From an uncultured Eubacterium sp. (GTDB lineage: Bacteria; Bacillota_A; Clostridia; Lachnospirales; Lachnospiraceae): a stretch of DNA of 34,823 nt. The stretch spans positions 1 through 34,823 of the forward strand of contig CAQBGY010000005.1 in the NCBI GenBank assembly GCA_948759685.1, in the 5' to 3' direction. Below, in pieces: positions 23,783-32,201 of the stretch (position 1 is the first letter of the stretch; each line of letters starts with the position of its first letter). The notes beneath the pieces are model-generated. The model was not told the origin of the DNA, did not search any database, and worked only from the letters and a program-made list of their open reading frames with translations. The position numbers were made by a program, and so were the translations under genes.

Positions 23783-23949
23783 CGCGAAACAACGAGCAAA
23801 GCGTTACTCGCGGTCGAAATAAGAACAAACCGGTTTTAAACAATCATGCTTGCATGAATTTGTTTAAAACCGGTTTGTTCTTATTTCGAGGAGCGTCAGT
23901 CATATTTTGGGACTGACGCGTGCTTATTGAATCTTTTAGATCCAATAAG
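23783..23949. repeat. Cluster of four consecutive hairpins after rpsR, including a perfect 30-bp palindrome
   Basis: The cluster has four parts. (1) 23783-23812: CGCGA/TCGCG plus inner AACG/CGTT. (2) 23814-23889: perfect 30-base arms (23814-23843 and 23860-23889) with inner TCATG/CATGA. (3) 23893-23919: perfect 9-bp GCGTCAGTC with its complement. (4) 23923-23949: CTTATTG with CAATAAG. The CGTTACTCGCG string at 23802-23812 is also mirrored by CGCGAG...GTAACG at 23953-23971, so the whole block may fold as one structure. No T-run directly follows the long hairpin. It may be a multi-copy intergenic palindromic element. Confidence 0.75.
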
Positions 23950-23975
23950 AAGCGCGAGTGATGAAGTAACGGGCT

Positions 23976-24002
23976 TTCCCGAGAGTGGGGGGAACTTTTT
24001 TT
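23976..24002 (+). terminator. Terminator of the rpsF-ssb-rpsR operon
   Basis: A 5-bp stem TTCCC/GGGAA (23976-23980 with 23990-23994) has a GAGAGTGGG loop and is followed by C and seven T residues. The T-run reaches the last codon of the convergent SDR gene. Confidence 0.55.
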
Positions 24003-24744
24003 AACTTCTCATTGCTCCGTCTACTGATAAAATCTCACCAGTTACATAACTAGCCATATCGCTTGCCAGGAATAAGAATGCGTTGGCTACATCTTCAGGT
24101 TCGCCAACTCTTCTTAATGGGATTGCATTAATCAGTGGCTGTATCATCTGCTCAGGCAGTGCTGCAACCATATCTGTTTTTGTGATTCCAGGTGCAACTG
24201 CGTTGACGCGAATGTTGCTTGGTCCCAATTCTCTTGCCAAGGACCATGTCAGACCATTTACTGCAGATTTACTCGCTGGATATGCTACACCACTTGGCTG
24301 ACCACAGATGCTGACCATGGAACTTGTATTTAAGATACATCCTCCGCCCTGTTCCTTCATGATTTTTGATACTGGCATTACAGCATTAAAAATGGCATTT
24401 ACATTCAACTGCATAACTTTTGAAAACTGCTCCGCTGTATAATCATCAATTTTGGTACTGTCAGATATTCCGGCATTATTTACGAGAATATCAATTCTTC
24501 CATATTGTTCTTTTATTTGGTTAATTGTTTTTTCTACTTCTTCGGCGTTCATAAGATTAGGAAAATATCCGGAAACATCCCATGAACTATTTTCTTTTTC
24601 TAAAGACGTCAGTGCTTTGTTTACGGTCTCTTCTCTGGAACCGAATAGAATAACTTTGGCACCATTTTCTAAATATTTTTTTACAATAGCGTAACCAATG
24701 CCTCTCGTTCCGCCTGTAACAACTGCAACTTTATCTCTTAACAT
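24001..24744 (-). CDS. Short-chain dehydrogenase/reductase (FabG/BaiA-like)
   Basis: The 247-residue NAD(P)-dependent oxidoreductase is of classical SDR type. Cofactor motif TGGTRGIG (10-17), NNAG (89-92), and the catalytic set S142, Y155 and K159 in GVAYPASKSAVNG. The C-terminal LRRVGEPEDVANAFLFLASD with VDGA is typical. The closest recognisable relatives are 3-oxoacyl-ACP reductases and the bile-acid hydroxysteroid dehydrogenase BaiA, so the substrate is open. There is no fab cluster nearby, which argues against a house-keeping FabG. The ATG follows AGGAGG on the minus strand. An ATGGG/CCCAT dyad at 24796-24812 lies in its upstream region and could be an operator. Confidence 0.92.
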   Translation of the reverse strand: MLRDKVAVVTGGTRGIGYAIVKKYLENGAKVILFGSREETVNKALTSLEKENSSWDVSGYFPNLMNAEEVEKTINQIKEQYGRIDILVNNAGISDSTKIDDYTAEQFSKVMQLNVNAIFNAVMPVSKIMKEQGGGCILNTSSMVSICGQPSGVAYPASKSAVNGLTWSLARELGPSNIRVNAVAPGITKTDMVAALPEQMIQPLINAIPLRRVGEPEDVANAFLFLASDMASYVTGEILSVDGAMRS

Positions 24745-24858
24745 TGCATATACCTCCTGTTTTTTATAAATTTATATCGTTATTATATAACAAAAATGGG
24801 AAATATACCCATAGAAGTTTATAAAATAGAAGAATTTATTGTATTTATAAAAATTAAA

Positions 24859-24890
24859 TTAACAATATAGAATATATCCTATATTGTTAA
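24859..24890 (+). promoter_or_regulatory. 12-bp inverted repeat, likely operator of the DUF4160/DUF2442 module
   Basis: TTAACAATATAG at 24859-24870 is the exact reverse complement of 24879-24890, with an eight-base centre. TATAAT at 24893-24898 follows directly and would be the -10 of this module, so the palindrome covers the -35 region and spacer. The downstream XRE-type HTH protein is the natural candidate to bind it. Confidence 0.65.
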
Positions 24891-24917
24891 AGTATAATAT
24901 ATAAAAGGAGAAGATAT

Positions 24918-25184
24918 ATGCCCGTTATAGCAAGATTTGAAGGTATAATTTTAAGGATGTATTTGAGGCAAAAAGAACATAATCCTCCGCATATTCATGC
25001 TATATATGGTGAAAGAGTGGGATTGTTCATGATTGAGACTACAGAGATGTTTGAAGGAGATATACCTCTAAAATGTCAACAAAAAATGAAAAGATTTATA
25101 GAGCATTATAGAGAAGAGTTATATGAAATGTGGAATAGTCAGGTGTTTAGAGTATTAGAACCTGTTGACAGAAGGGAATTATAA
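24918..25184 (+). CDS. DUF4160 protein, putative toxin-like partner
   Basis: The 88-residue product fits DUF4160: MPVIARFEGIILRMYLRQKE, then the HNPPHIHAIYGE motif with its conserved histidines, and a helical C-terminus (CQQKMKRFIEHYREELYEMW). DUF4160 genes are usually next to DUF2442 genes, and the pairs have been considered candidate toxin-antitoxin modules. The biochemical activity is not established. The ATG follows AAAGGAGAAG. It ends two bases before the next gene, indicating a two-gene operon. Confidence 0.85.
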   Translation: MPVIARFEGIILRMYLRQKEHNPPHIHAIYGERVGLFMIETTEMFEGDIPLKCQQKMKRFIEHYREELYEMWNSQVFRVLEPVDRREL

Positions 25185-25186
25185 TT

Positions 25187-25657
25187 ATGAAAAAGATAGA
25201 AAGAGTTAAAGCACTTCCCCAATTCGGTTTGTTGATTGTATTTCAAAATGGAGTTGAAAAAAAATATAATATTAGACAGCTATATACAATATATCCTCAA
25301 TTTAAAGAGTTAGAACATAATGAGGATCTGTTTAGTAATGTTAAAGTTGATGTTGGAGGTTATGGTGTATATTGGAATGATGAACTGGATATAGCAGCAG
25401 ATGAATTATGGGAAAATGGTATTGAGACAGATATTGTTCATACGTTAGATATTAAGAAAAGATTTGCATCCAGACTAATTGCTATGCGGGATATGTTAAA
25501 TATGACACAAAGGGAATTATCAGAAAAAACAGGTATTGCACAGGGGGATATCAGTAAGATAGAAAATGGAAATGCTAATCCTTCTTTAGAAACTATTGAT
25601 AGATTGATAAAGGGGATGAATGGAGAGATTGACTTTGTAATTAAAAATCAAAGTTGA
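25187..25657 (+). CDS. DUF2442 domain fused to XRE-type helix-turn-helix, putative antitoxin/autoregulator
   Basis: This 156-residue fusion has an N-terminal DUF2442 domain (about 1-80, KALPQFGLLIVFQNGVEKKY and VGGYGVYWNDELDIAADELW) and a C-terminal Cro/C1-type HTH (about 96-152, RLIAMRDMLNMTQRELSEKT, IAQGDISKIENGNANPSLE). In typical DUF4160/DUF2442 pairs the DUF2442 protein is short and lacks the HTH, so this form combines the partner and a repressor. Autoregulation through the palindrome at 24859-24890 is likely. It follows the DUF4160 gene after two bases. Antitoxin function is inference from layout. Confidence 0.82.
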   Translation: MKKIERVKALPQFGLLIVFQNGVEKKYNIRQLYTIYPQFKELEHNEDLFSNVKVDVGGYGVYWNDELDIAADELWENGIETDIVHTLDIKKRFASRLIAMRDMLNMTQRELSEKTGIAQGDISKIENGNANPSLETIDRLIKGMNGEIDFVIKNQS

Positions 25658-25691
25658 TCAGTTTTATGAAGAATTTGGAATACCATTTTAC

Positions 25692-25721
25692 TTTACATTT
25701 TAGTTAAAGCAGCGTTATAAT
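25692..25721 (+). promoter_or_regulatory. Promoter of the SH3/lysozyme-like gene
   Basis: TTTACA at 25692-25697, an 18-base spacer and TATAAT at 25716-25721, shortly before the Shine-Dalgarno AGAGGTG of the next gene. Confidence 0.65.
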
Positions 25722-25742
25722 ATTTCCTAGAGGTGAATATAA

Positions 25743-27179
25743 ATGAGAAAAAAACTATTTTGCATTGCAATGTCAATGATAATAATACTATCAGTGGCAG
25801 TACATGGAGATGACAAAATTCTGGTGCAAAACAAACTGATGGAAGTTAACACAGCAGATAAAGTATTGAAAAGTACTACATTTACAATAGACAAAGATAC
25901 AGCAAAGAAAATAGTAAAACATCATAATAAAAAATCAAAGTTAACGAAGTTTGAAAAATACAAAAAAATGATAACCCATTTAGGAGTTGTTTCATCAGAT
26001 GACGATGATGATTTTGTGAAAATAAAGGAACGACCGGAAAACAAATCAAAGACAGTTGGTTATGTGCCAGATGAAAAACCTGTTGTAGTAATCGAGAGCA
26101 TAGATAAATGGTATAAAGTAAAATCAGGAAAGATTACAGGATACATAAAGCAGGAAAATGCAGTGGTAGACGATGAGGTGGAAAATCTATTATTAGATAA
26201 TTATGGTATTGAGGCACTTATTAAAGTATCAAATGTAAAGTTGAGGAGCAGTGCAAAAAATACCAATAGTGCAGTGGGGATGGGATATAAAGGAAATGTT
26301 TATCCAGTGATAGGGTTTTCCAATGACTATAAAAAGATTCGTATTCAAAGAACAGAGACAATAGAAGGCTGGGTATCTGTAAAAGATGTGGATATCAGAA
26401 TATTGTGGGATAGTGCAATGACAAAGGCTGAGTATGACGCTTACATAGAAGAACAGAAAAGAATACAAGAGGCAGAATTGCAAAAGATTTTGAATGCAGG
26501 TATACATAAGACAGGAGATTCATTATTTGACACTATTTCTGCATTGATTGCCCATAATGAATCAGGGAATTATGTTGCGGCAAGAAATGGCCTTCCGCAG
26601 TTCAAAGGAGAAAAAACTATAACCGTAGGTGCATGGCAGTGGTATGGAGAAAGGGCTCATAGTCTTCTGAAACGTATTTATACAAGTGATACAAAGAAAG
26701 CAAAACAGTTAATAGAAGATGCAGTCTCTGGAAATAAAAAGAAAAAAGAAGAAAAGACAGAAGCGTTGTGTAAGGAAATTACAAATAGTGCAAGTTGGGA
26801 AAGCCGAAAAAGAAGTTTCAGCAAGGAAGAGTTGGTGGCAGTGAAGGCACTGCTCGGCAGTAGTAATGGAGTTTCTATACAGAATGCACAGGCGAAGGAA
26901 GATATCACTACAAGGATGTCTGTAGCAAGAAACACTTATAAATTGACGAATCCACAGTTGATTGCGTATTTCTGCGATATGTTTTGGCAGAATCCGGAAA
27001 ATGCCAGAAATATTACAAAGGCAGCGATTGAACATTTTAAGAGTGCAAAAAAATTGAATGAAGAAAAAGATGGATTAAAAGTTTTGCACGAAATTGCTAT
27101 GAAGAATTCCGTCTTAGGAAAATTTTCGGGAAGAAGAAACTATACGTACTCTGTATGCAAAAAAATTAGTAAGAAATAA
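25743..27179 (+). CDS. Secreted protein with SH3-type domains and a lysozyme-like C-terminal domain
   Basis: The 478-residue product has a signal peptide (MRKKLFCIAMSMIIILSVAV), a Lys-rich region, two SH3b-like modules (about 78-142 and 158-218; VKIKERPENKSKTVGYV and VKLRSSAKNTNSAVGMGY), and a charged helix. A C-terminal domain with AHNESGNY (Glu273), GAWQWYGERAHSLLKRI (296-312), VARNTYKL and IAYFCDMFWQNPENA ends the protein. The order Glu-Ser-Gly-Asn-Tyr followed by G-x-x-Q-W and R-A-x-x-L-L resembles phage-like muramidase domains, so cell-wall binding plus glycan cleavage is plausible. The exact enzyme family is not certain. The start has a good site. Confidence 0.75.
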   Translation: MRKKLFCIAMSMIIILSVAVHGDDKILVQNKLMEVNTADKVLKSTTFTIDKDTAKKIVKHHNKKSKLTKFEKYKKMITHLGVVSSDDDDDFVKIKERPENKSKTVGYVPDEKPVVVIESIDKWYKVKSGKITGYIKQENAVVDDEVENLLLDNYGIEALIKVSNVKLRSSAKNTNSAVGMGYKGNVYPVIGFSNDYKKIRIQRTETIEGWVSVKDVDIRILWDSAMTKAEYDAYIEEQKRIQEAELQKILNAGIHKTGDSLFDTISALIAHNESGNYVAARNGLPQFKGEKTITVGAWQWYGERAHSLLKRIYTSDTKKAKQLIEDAVSGNKKKKEEKTEALCKEITNSASWESRKRSFSKEELVAVKALLGSSNGVSIQNAQAKEDITTRMSVARNTYKLTNPQLIAYFCDMFWQNPENARNITKAAIEHFKSAKKLNEEKDGLKVLHEIAMKNSVLGKFSGRRNYTYSVCKKISKK

Positions 27180-27185
27180 TTATAA

Positions 27186-27223
27186 AAAAAGAAGCCATAC
27201 AAAATTTTGTGTGACTTCTTTTT
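27186..27223. terminator. Bidirectional terminator between convergent genes
   Basis: A long stem pairs 27186-27204 with 27205-27223 (one mismatch and one G-U, loop at the AAAATTTT centre). A-run and T-run on the two sides make it a terminator for both the muramidase-like gene and the ACT gene. Confidence 0.85.
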
Positions 27224-27245
27224 ATAATTGTTTGAATTATAATTA

Positions 27246-27677
27246 TTACATTTTTAATAAATCTTCTTGTGAAATAAGCTTAATATTATTTTTTTTAAGA
27301 ACGGCAGCGACTTTGTCGTTTTCTTTCACTCTGAAAATCATAAGAGCATCGTCTGTTCCTCTGGCAAGGAAGGTGTAAACATATTCATCACTGACACCGG
27401 CTTCGGCAAGGATGTTCATAGCCTGTGCCATAGCTCCCGGTTTGTCAGGAATTTTTACTCCGATAACCTGTGTCAGATTGCATATCCAGTCATTGTCCTT
27501 CAGTAATGTTAAAGTATCAAGTGGTTTATCCACGATGATTCTGATAATACCGAAATCGCTGGAATCTGCAATTTCAAAGGCTCTCATATCTATTTGGTTT
27601 TCTGCAATAAAATTTGTAAACTTTGCGAGATTACCGGGTTTATTTTCTATAAAAACTGAAATTTGATTAATATACAT
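27246..27677 (-). CDS. Tandem ACT-domain protein
   Basis: The 143-residue product is two ACT domains (about 1-68 and 70-143; SVFIENKPGNLAKFTNFIAE and VIGVKIPDKPGAMAQAMNIL). ACT domains bind amino acids or related small molecules and usually regulate a partner enzyme. The gene lies 24 bases downstream of the phenylacetate-CoA ligase gene on the same strand. ACT proteins of this kind commonly accompany PaaK-type ligases in anaerobes. It has AGGAGG before the ATG. A role in sensing aromatic amino acids or an aryl-acetate ligase partner is inference. Confidence 0.9.
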   Translation of the reverse strand: MYINQISVFIENKPGNLAKFTNFIAENQIDMRAFEIADSSDFGIIRIIVDKPLDTLTLLKDNDWICNLTQVIGVKIPDKPGAMAQAMNILAEAGVSDEYVYTFLARGTDDALMIFRVKENDKVAAVLKKNNIKLISQEDLLKM

Positions 27678-27701
27678 ATTTTTACCTCCTATAAAAAGAT
27701 G

Positions 27702-29000
27702 TTAAATTTTACGTTTGTCAATGACACGTACCGCTTTACCTTCAGAACGGGTAATAGATTTTGGTTCTACTAATTTTACTTTAGCGTAAATGCCAAGCAT
27801 ACTCTTTAATGCGGCAACAATTTCTTTTTCCTTGACTTCGATGGCACCAATAGTATCAGAGAACATTTCAGGTGTCATTTCTACTAAAACTTCCATAGTA
27901 TCGCTGTTGTTTACGCGGTCGACAATGAGCTGATAGTTAGCAGGCATGCCCTGTTTGATAAGTACTTCTTCAATCTGGGATGGATATACATTTACACCTT
28001 TAATAATCAGCATGTCATCTGATCTTCCCATGAGTCTGTGAATACGTGCATGAGTACGTCCGCATTTACATTTCTCTCTTGTAATGTATGTAATATCCTT
28101 GGTACGATATCTGATAAGAGGAAATGCCTCTTTTGCAAAACTAGTAAATACCAGTTCACCGATTTGTCCGTCCGGAACAGGTTCTAAAGTGTCCGGATCA
28201 ACAATTTCCGGAAGGAAATAGTCCTCGCAGATATGCATTCCATCCTGTGCCTCACACTCAAAAGCAACACCGGGACCTTCAATTTCCGTAAGACCATAAA
28301 TATCATAAGCTTTAATACCGAGTTTTTCTTCTATATCATGTCTCATTTCTTCTGACCATGCTTCGGCGCCAAAAATACCGGCTTTTAATTTAATCTGATC
28401 CTGTATACCGCGCTCATGAATTGACTCAGCCAGATAAGAGGCGTAACTTGGTGTACAACATAGGATAGTAGAGCCTAAATCCATCATGAATTGCAGTTGT
28501 CTGTCTGTATTACCGGATGACATTGGAAGAGTTAAACATCCAACTTTATGGGAGCCGTCATTTAAACCAGGTCCGCCTGTAAAAAGTCCATATCCATAAG
28601 AAACATGGCAGACATCTTCGCTTGTACCGCCTGCTGCTGCAATGGCACGGGCACAACCATTGCCCCATTTGTCAATATCTGCATGTGTATAGAAATCAAC
28701 AACTCTCTTTCCGGTTGTACCGGATGTTGACTGAATACGAACACAGTCTTTTAGAGGAATTGCTAATAAATCATATGGATAAGCATCTCTTAAGTCATCT
28801 TTTGTTAAAAATGGAAGTTTTGGAAGGTCTTTCACACTCTTAATATCATCAGGGGTGACACCTGCTGCTTCCATTTTTTTTCTATAAAAAGGTACGTTAT
28901 CATATACTCTTTTTACAACATCTAATAGTCCGTCATTCTGCCACTGCTCAATGGTTTCACGAGAGGCAGTTTCAATATCTTCTTGAAAATATTTTCCCAT
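27702..29000 (-). CDS. paaK: Phenylacetate-CoA ligase (PaaK-type acyl-CoA synthetase)
   Basis: This 432-residue AMP-forming ligase is of PaaK length. The P-loop is STSGTTGKRV (91-100). The adenylation motif YDIYGLTEIEGPG, the hinge/arm YRTKDIT and the MGRSDDMLIIKGVNVYPS segment are present. It makes phenylacetyl-CoA, or the CoA ester of a related aryl-acid, from acid, ATP and CoA. In anaerobes, together with an ACT protein and indolepyruvate oxidoreductase, it acts in aromatic amino acid metabolism; the oxidoreductase is not in this window. The ATG follows GAAAGGAA. A weak promoter, TTGCTT and TAAAAT with 17-base spacing, is seen on the minus strand upstream. The substrate is not proven. Confidence 0.92.
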   Translation of the reverse strand: MGKYFQEDIETASRETIEQWQNDGLLDVVKRVYDNVPFYRKKMEAAGVTPDDIKSVKDLPKLPFLTKDDLRDAYPYDLLAIPLKDCVRIQSTSGTTGKRVVDFYTHADIDKWGNGCARAIAAAGGTSEDVCHVSYGYGLFTGGPGLNDGSHKVGCLTLPMSSGNTDRQLQFMMDLGSTILCCTPSYASYLAESIHERGIQDQIKLKAGIFGAEAWSEEMRHDIEEKLGIKAYDIYGLTEIEGPGVAFECEAQDGMHICEDYFLPEIVDPDTLEPVPDGQIGELVFTSFAKEAFPLIRYRTKDITYITREKCKCGRTHARIHRLMGRSDDMLIIKGVNVYPSQIEEVLIKQGMPANYQLIVDRVNNSDTMEVLVEMTPEMFSDTIGAIEVKEKEIVAALKSMLGIYAKVKLVEPKSITRSEGKAVRVIDKRKI

Positions 29001-29383
29001 TGTATTTATTCCTTTCTTCGCTACATAATTTTATATAACAATTTTACAATATTTAGTACTTTAAAGCAATAAAGAAAAAATTATAACAGGAAAAACATAA
29101 ATTTTTAAAGAAAATAAATAAAAACATCTTCATAAAAACGTTACAAAAATATGTTTTTTTGTTAAAAAGCACCTTTTTATAAGGGGAAAATACATATAAA
29201 ACAACTTTTATGCCTGTATAAAAATTGACGCAATAAAAACATTTTTCTGACTGTAAAATATGGTATTTAGGAAAATCATATGTTATAGTGGGCTTATATG
29301 GCAAGTGCGTTTTAAACGTAGTTTTGTTGATAACAAAAATATATTGAGAAGTTAAAAACAATATGCTTTGGAGGATAACAAAA
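29001..29383. other. AT-rich intergenic region between paaK and the GH3 gene
   Basis: No gene is seen. It holds the divergent control regions. An extended -10 (TGTTATAGT, 29281-29289) faces the GH3 gene, with no good -35. A palindrome CGTTTTAAACG lies near 29308-29318. An inverted repeat TTTTGTT-GAT-AACAAAA at 29322-29338 sits downstream of the -10. Either could bind a sugar-responsive regulator, but none is identified here. Confidence 0.45.
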
Positions 29384-32149
29384 ATGAGCGAAAGTTTAAG
29401 AGGAATTCCGGTAGAGGGATTTGCCGAAAAGAGCCGCGAGGCAGCAGTGGAAGGTATCGTATTATTAAAAAATGATAATAGTGTACTTCCGTTTACAAAA
29501 GAAGACAAAATTTCAGTATTTGGCAGACCGCAGTTAGAATATTACAGAAGTGGAACCGGTTCAGGAGGGGCTGTTCAGGTTGAATATGCCACAAATATTA
29601 TTGAAGGTTTTAAGAAAAGTGATTTACATATAAATGAAGAACTGGCAAACGATTATGTAGAATGGCTGAAGGACCATCCGTTTGATAATGGTGGAGGCGG
29701 CTGGGCTGCTGAACCATGGTTTCAGAAAGATATGGATATTACCGTAGAGTATGCAAAGAGACAGGCAGCGGTTACCAATAAGGCTGTTTATATCATCGGG
29801 CGTACTGCCGGTGAGGATAAAGATAACTATAATGGAGCAGGCAGCTATCTTTTAACTGATGAAGAAATTACAAATCTTAAAAATATTACAGAGGCATTTG
29901 ATGATGTAGTCGTTGTTTTAAATGTATCTAATATTATTGATATGAAGTGGATGAATGATTCGCAGTTTGATGGAAAGATTAAGGCAGTTGCATATGTCTG
30001 GTCCGGTGGAATGGAAGGTGGAAATGCGGTTGTTGATGTTCTTTCCGGCAAGGAAACACCAAGTGGAAAACTTCCGGATACGATTGCAGAGAATTTAGAA
30101 GATTATCCGTCAGCAGACAATTTTGGAAATCCATTAACCAATCTTTATCAGGAAGATATTTATGTAGGGTACAGATATTTTGAAACATTTGCACCGGAAA
30201 AGGTAATGTTTGAATTTGGATATGGTATTTCATATACTTCATTTGATATTGAGACGTTGTCTGTGGAAGAAGATGACGAAGAGATTAAAATCCAGGTTAA
30301 GGTAACGAACACTGGTGATAAATATTCTGGAAAAGAAGTAGTTCAGGTATATTATAGTGCACCGCAGGGAGCGCTTGGAAAGCCGGCAAAAGAACTTTGC
30401 GCATATGCAAAGACAGAGAAACTTGCACCGGGTAAGAGTCAGACAATAGATATTTCAGTTTCTATAAATGATATGGCATCTTATGATGACAGCAATGTTA
30501 CAGGACATAAATCATGTTATGTTTTAGAGGCTGGCGATTATGTTATTTATGTTGGTAATAGTGTAAGAAATGTTAAAGATGTTTATACATATCAATTAAA
30601 TGAATTGAAAGTAGTAGAACAGTTGTCAGAAATCTGCTGTCCGAATGATGAGAATCTTACAATTTTAAGACCGGGTACAAGGAAGGAAGATGGAACCTTT
30701 GAGAAAGAATATGTTCCGTCTCAGAAGCCTACAGTGGATTTGGCAAAAAGAATAGAAGAAAATCTGCCAAAACCAATGGAGATTACAGGGGATAAAGGAA
30801 TTACCCTTCAGGATGTTCAGGCAGGAAAGAATAGTTTGGAAGAGTTTACCGCACAGCTCTCGGTAGAGGAGATGGCACAGATTGTCAGAGGTGAGGGAAT
30901 GAGTAACCCACGTGTAACACAGGGTACAGCATCAGCCTTTGGTGGAATATCAGATGCCTTGTTTGGTTATGGAATTCCGGCAGCTTGCTGTGCAGATGGA
31001 CCAAGTGGACTTCGTTATGATGGTAAGGCAGTTCAGCTTCCGATTGGTACTGCACTTTCATCATCATGGAACGTACCATTAGTCAGAGAACTCTATACAA
31101 TGGAAGGTGAAGAATTGAGAAGAAATCAGGTTGACACTTTGTTAGGACCTGGTGTAAATATTCATAGACATCCTTTAAATGGGCGTAATTTTGAGTATTA
31201 TTCAGAAGATCCGTATTTATCAGGAACAATGTCCGTAGCATCTACCGGTGGTATTAAAGACGGAGGTGCATGGGGAACCATTAAACATTTTGCATTGAAT
31301 GGACAGGAATCACACAGATTTAAGATAGATGCCGTTTGTTCAGAACGTGCCATCAGAGAAATATATTTAAAATCCTTTGAGATGGCAGTTAAAGAAAAAA
31401 CAGTAATGACACTGATGACGAGTTACAATCCGATTAACGGACATTGGGCAGCATCTAATTATGATCTTTGTACTACAGTACTTCGTGGTGAGTGGGGATA
31501 CGAAGGTATTGTTATGACAGACTGGTGGGCAAAGATGAACGATGTAGTAACAGGCGGCGAGGAATCCAATCAGGATACACGAGATATGGTTCGTTCGCAG
31601 AATGATGTATACATGGTTGTAAATAATAATGGTGCGGAAGTAAATTCAAACAATGATAATACCGAGAGTTCTGTGGAAGCAGGAACACTTACTGTTGGAG
31701 AACTTCAGAGAGCTACAATGAATATCTGCAACTTTATATTAAATGCTCCTGTTATTGAGAGAGAATTAGTTGATACTGATGTAGCGAAATACTATCCATC
31801 AGTTCCTGTAGAGGAGGCAAAATATCAGCAGTTTAATCTGGCAGAGGATAACAAGGTAATGTTTGACTGTGGTAAGGAAGCAACGATGATTGTAGAAGAA
31901 GATGCAGAGTATACGATTATTGTAAATATTTCATTTGCAAAATCAAATCTGGCACAGTCTACAGTCAATGTGAATGCCAATGGTGAGACGATGGTAGTTA
32001 TTCAGACTAACGGAACAGATGGTAACTGGATTACACAGAAACTGTGTAAAGTGAAGTTAGATAAAGGTGCATATAATTTGAAATTAGAAGATGTCCTTGC
32101 AGGAATCGAAGTGAAATATATGCAGTTTAAGAAGTTAAAAAAGAAATAA
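29384..32149 (+). CDS. Beta-glucosidase-type glycoside hydrolase family 3, permuted domain order
   Basis: The product has 921 residues from the ATG at 29384, which has TTGGAGG directly upstream; an in-frame ATG at 29363 precedes this site and is unlikely. The domains come in reverse order compared with most GH3 enzymes. First is the GH3 C-terminal domain (about 15-240, AAVEGIVLLKNDNSVLPF), then a fibronectin-like domain (about 290-400), then the catalytic TIM barrel (about 480-780), and a C-terminal beta domain (about 830-921). The nucleophile is D713 in GIVMTDWW. Permuted GH3 enzymes are known from rumen and gut Firmicutes. No signal peptide is seen, so it is likely intracellular, acting on imported glucosides. 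The exact sugar is unknown. A terminator follows. Confidence 0.93.
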   Translation: MSESLRGIPVEGFAEKSREAAVEGIVLLKNDNSVLPFTKEDKISVFGRPQLEYYRSGTGSGGAVQVEYATNIIEGFKKSDLHINEELANDYVEWLKDHPFDNGGGGWAAEPWFQKDMDITVEYAKRQAAVTNKAVYIIGRTAGEDKDNYNGAGSYLLTDEEITNLKNITEAFDDVVVVLNVSNIIDMKWMNDSQFDGKIKAVAYVWSGGMEGGNAVVDVLSGKETPSGKLPDTIAENLEDYPSADNFGNPLTNLYQEDIYVGYRYFETFAPEKVMFEFGYGISYTSFDIETLSVEEDDEEIKIQVKVTNTGDKYSGKEVVQVYYSAPQGALGKPAKELCAYAKTEKLAPGKSQTIDISVSINDMASYDDSNVTGHKSCYVLEAGDYVIYVGNSVRNVKDVYTYQLNELKVVEQLSEICCPNDENLTILRPGTRKEDGTFEKEYVPSQKPTVDLAKRIEENLPKPMEITGDKGITLQDVQAGKNSLEEFTAQLSVEEMAQIVRGEGMSNPRVTQGTASAFGGISDALFGYGIPAACCADGPSGLRYDGKAVQLPIGTALSSSWNVPLVRELYTMEGEELRRNQVDTLLGPGVNIHRHPLNGRNFEYYSEDPYLSGTMSVASTGGIKDGGAWGTIKHFALNGQESHRFKIDAVCSERAIREIYLKSFEMAVKEKTVMTLMTSYNPINGHWAASNYDLCTTVLRGEWGYEGIVMTDWWAKMNDVVTGGEESNQDTRDMVRSQNDVYMVVNNNGAEVNSNNDNTESSVEAGTLTVGELQRATMNICNFILNAPVIERELVDTDVAKYYPSVPVEEAKYQQFNLAEDNKVMFDCGKEATMIVEEDAEYTIIVNISFAKSNLAQSTVNVNANGETMVVIQTNGTDGNWITQKLCKVKLDKGAYNLKLEDVLAGIEVKYMQFKKLKKK

Positions 32150-32162
32150 AAAAATAGCCAAT

Positions 32163-32196
32163 AAGAAGCTGTTGCTTAAATGCAACAGCTTCTTTA
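32163..32196. terminator. Bidirectional terminator between GH3 and PlsC-like genes
   Basis: A perfect 13-bp stem (32163-32175 with 32182-32194) and a six-base loop TTAAAT are followed by T-rich sequence on plus and preceded by A-rich sequence. It serves both convergent genes. Confidence 0.85.
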
Positions 32197-32201
32197 TTAT
32201 T

